Origin: an uncultured Lachnospiraceae bacterium | GTDB lineage: Bacteria > Bacillota > Clostridia > Lachnospirales > Lachnospiraceae | Length of the DNA: 8,210 nt | Direction of reading: 5' to 3' | Assembly: GCA_946633495.1 (NCBI GenBank) | Contig: CAMPAX010000100.1 | Location: 1-8,210, forward strand | Shown: positions 7,416 to 8,210 of the stretch, piece by piece | How the letters are laid out: the number at the start of each line of letters is the position of its first letter | Numbering within the stretch: the stretch's first letter is position 1 | Made by a program: the position numbers and the translations under genes | The notes under the pieces: generated by a model | Told to the model about the DNA's origin: nothing | Database searches by the model: none | Seen by the model: only the letters and a program-made list of their open reading frames with translations

Positions 7416-7463
7416 GGTTGATAAGTCTGTGGAAAACTATAATTTTCTTCATAGTTATCAACA
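7416..7463. other. DnaA-box-like cluster
   Basis: Three 9-mers resemble the DnaA box TTATCCACA. TTATCAACA at 7455-7463 (plus) has one mismatch. TGTGGAAAA at 7428-7436 is TTTTCCACA on minus, one mismatch. GGTTGATAA at 7416-7424 is TTATCAACC on minus, two mismatches. They fall within 48 bp, immediately after the first parS. There is no perfect box and no dnaA gene in the window, so this is a candidate only. Confidence 0.4.
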
Positions 7464-7556
7464 ATATCAAACATTCCGTTGTTCGTTTTTGATAATAATG
7501 TATGACTGTATATCAATTCTGATATGAAAAGATCAAAAGGGTCCAAGGCCATGTTC

Positions 7557-7586
7557 TTGAGTTATCTTGAGTAGTTTTGAATAGTT
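7557..7586 (+). repeat. Three tandem 10-bp repeats
   Basis: TTGAGTTATC, TTGAGTAGTT and TTGAATAGTT follow one another without gaps. A fourth similar unit, TTGAGTATCA, stands alone at 7620-7629. The 10-bp period places each unit on the same face of the helix, as in protein-binding arrays. In AT-rich DNA, chance similarity is possible. Confidence 0.45.
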
Positions 7587-7812
7587 ACTTGCAACACGAA
7601 GTGATCTATATTATTCAAATTGAGTATCAGATATCGAAACAAAAAAATGAAACATTGATTGTTTTAGAAGGACATTTGAGATGTATTTAAAAATGCTCTG
7701 CCTATCTTTTGCCTTTTACAGAAACCCTTTAACGCCGGCATCACTCTATTATCATACTAAAGATTGTTTCATTTTGATATGAAAACACATTATATTACTT
7801 ACAATTCCCACT

Positions 7813-7890
7813 TGTCATTCTGAGCGAAGCGAAGAATCTTACAAATTTTACAAATTCAAAGATCCTTCGGGCAGAGCCCTCAGGATAACA
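7813..7890. repeat. 78-bp inverted-repeat intergenic element
   Basis: The left arm (7813-7839) begins TGTCATTCTGAG and ends GAAGAATCT. The right arm (7860-7890) begins AGATCCTTC and ends CTCAGGATAACA. The outer 12 bases pair with one mismatch and one G-T wobble, and the inner 9 pair with one mismatch, around a 20-base AT-rich loop. The middles differ: CGAAGC on the left, and a small GGGC-AGA-GCCC hairpin on the right. The TCATTCTGAGCGAAGCGAAGAATCT style of sequence recurs between genes in many bacterial genomes, from general knowledge. It is GC-richer than its surroundings, which suggests insertion. Confidence 0.75.
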
Positions 7891-8044
7891 CGACGATCAC
7901 TGATTTAAAACATAATGAGTGAACTTATATAATCTTAGTCAAGTGTCATATCTTATCCTGCTATTCTTATAGATGCACAAATAAAGCATCACCGGAACAA
8001 CTATAATTGTAACAAAGGCTATCCATTTATATCTTGCAATTTAA

Positions 8045-8060
8045 TGTTTCACGTGAAACA
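8045..8060. other. parS centromere site (perfect)
   Basis: A second exact TGTTTCACGTGAAACA, again extended to an 18-bp palindrome (8044-8061), lies 663 bp to the right of the first. Multiple nearby parS sites are usual around the replication origin in this phylum. Confidence 0.92.
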
Positions 8061-8160
8061 TATATATGTTCTAATCATAACACCGATTTTAAACCTAACA
8101 AATAAAGAACATCCATATCGAATCATGATTACTTACAGTCAAAAGTCATATTTGAATAAA

Positions 8161-8179
8161 ATGATGCTGGGGTCAAAAG
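8161..8179 (-). repeat. 19-bp dispersed motif, copy 3
   Basis: On the minus strand this reads CTTTTGACCCCAGCATCAT, differing at one base from the copy at 3274-3292. Here the motif forms the left arm of the edge hairpin at 8166-8195. Confidence 0.7.
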
Positions 8180-8195
8180 GTATTTTGCCCCCAGC
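8166..8195 (-). terminator. Strong hairpin, possible terminator for a minus-strand gene beyond the window
   Basis: GCTGGGGTCAAAA (8166-8178) pairs with TTTTGCCCCCAGC (8183-8195) with one mismatch and a GGTA loop. On the minus strand it is followed by ATCATTTTATTC, a loose T-rich tail. It would suit the end of a minus-strand gene lying to the right of 8210. The reverse assignment, to a plus-strand transcript, has no T-run and is less likely. Confidence 0.5.
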
Positions 8196-8210
8196 TGATG
8201 ATCCGCAGCA

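Larger units (their letters stand above)
7262..8210. other. AT-rich non-coding region with chromosome-organisation signals
   Basis: No convincing protein gene, tRNA or rRNA is visible. Composition is clearly more AT-rich than the genes to the left. It holds two perfect parS sites, DnaA-box-like 9-mers, a tandem 10-bp repeat, a 78-bp inverted-repeat element and an edge hairpin, each listed separately. There is also an 8-bp AT hairpin, TATTCTAT/ATAGAATA, at 7293-7312 with a 4-base loop. The right part may be the 3' side of a gene beyond the window. Confidence 0.7.

Noticed and set aside
7370..7552. 60-codon minus-strand reading frame ending in MDVSRETFVI
   Set aside because: No ribosome binding site precedes it, composition follows the AT-rich background, and its end simply translates the parS palindrome and DnaA-box-like region.
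7086..8210. tRNA, CRISPR array or known riboswitch in the non-coding block
   Set aside because: No cloverleaf, no regularly spaced repeats, and no recognisable riboswitch core was found by eye.

Overview
The window looks like chromosomal DNA from a low-to-mid GC Gram-positive anaerobe, most likely a clostridial (Lachnospiraceae-like) species. The basis is the style of the ArgRS and D,D-carboxypeptidase proteins, the strong AGGAG/GGGGAG ribosome binding sites, a secreted protein made only of choline/glucan-binding-type repeats, and Bacillota-type parS sites. The genus is inferred and was not checked against any database.

Positions 1-165 are a short leader with a copy of a 19-bp dispersed motif and a weak promoter. 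Positions 166-5018 hold three plus-strand genes with gaps of 59 and 48 bp. They encode a membrane-anchored D-alanyl-D-alanine carboxypeptidase with an unusually long repetitive cytoplasmic tail, a soluble coiled-coil protein with a histidine-kinase-type ATPase fold that appears to lack the phospho-acceptor histidine, and arginyl-tRNA synthetase (argS). A hairpin at 5090-5128 separates these from a convergent minus-strand gene (5148-7085) for a 645-residue secreted repeat protein. That gene has a good sigma-A promoter at 7234-7261 and a leader of about 140 nt.

Positions 7086-8210 are about 1.1 kb of AT-rich DNA without a convincing gene but rich in signals. It contains two perfect parS sites (7382-7397 and 8045-8060), a cluster of DnaA-box-like 9-mers, three 10-bp tandem repeats, a 78-bp inverted-repeat element and a strong hairpin at the right edge that carries another copy of the 19-bp motif. 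A third, degenerate parS (13/16) lies over the GTG start codon of the carboxypeptidase gene. Three centromere-like sites in 8 kb suggest the window lies in the ParB-loading, origin-proximal part of the chromosome.

The genes suggest a cell-envelope theme: a peptidoglycan-trimming enzyme, a possible cytoplasmic signalling or adaptor partner and a wall-binding surface protein, with argS as a housekeeping passenger. The most unusual items are the parS/DnaA-box region, the kinase-like protein with Glu-Lys where His-Asp is expected, and the carboxypeptidase's cytoplasmic tail.
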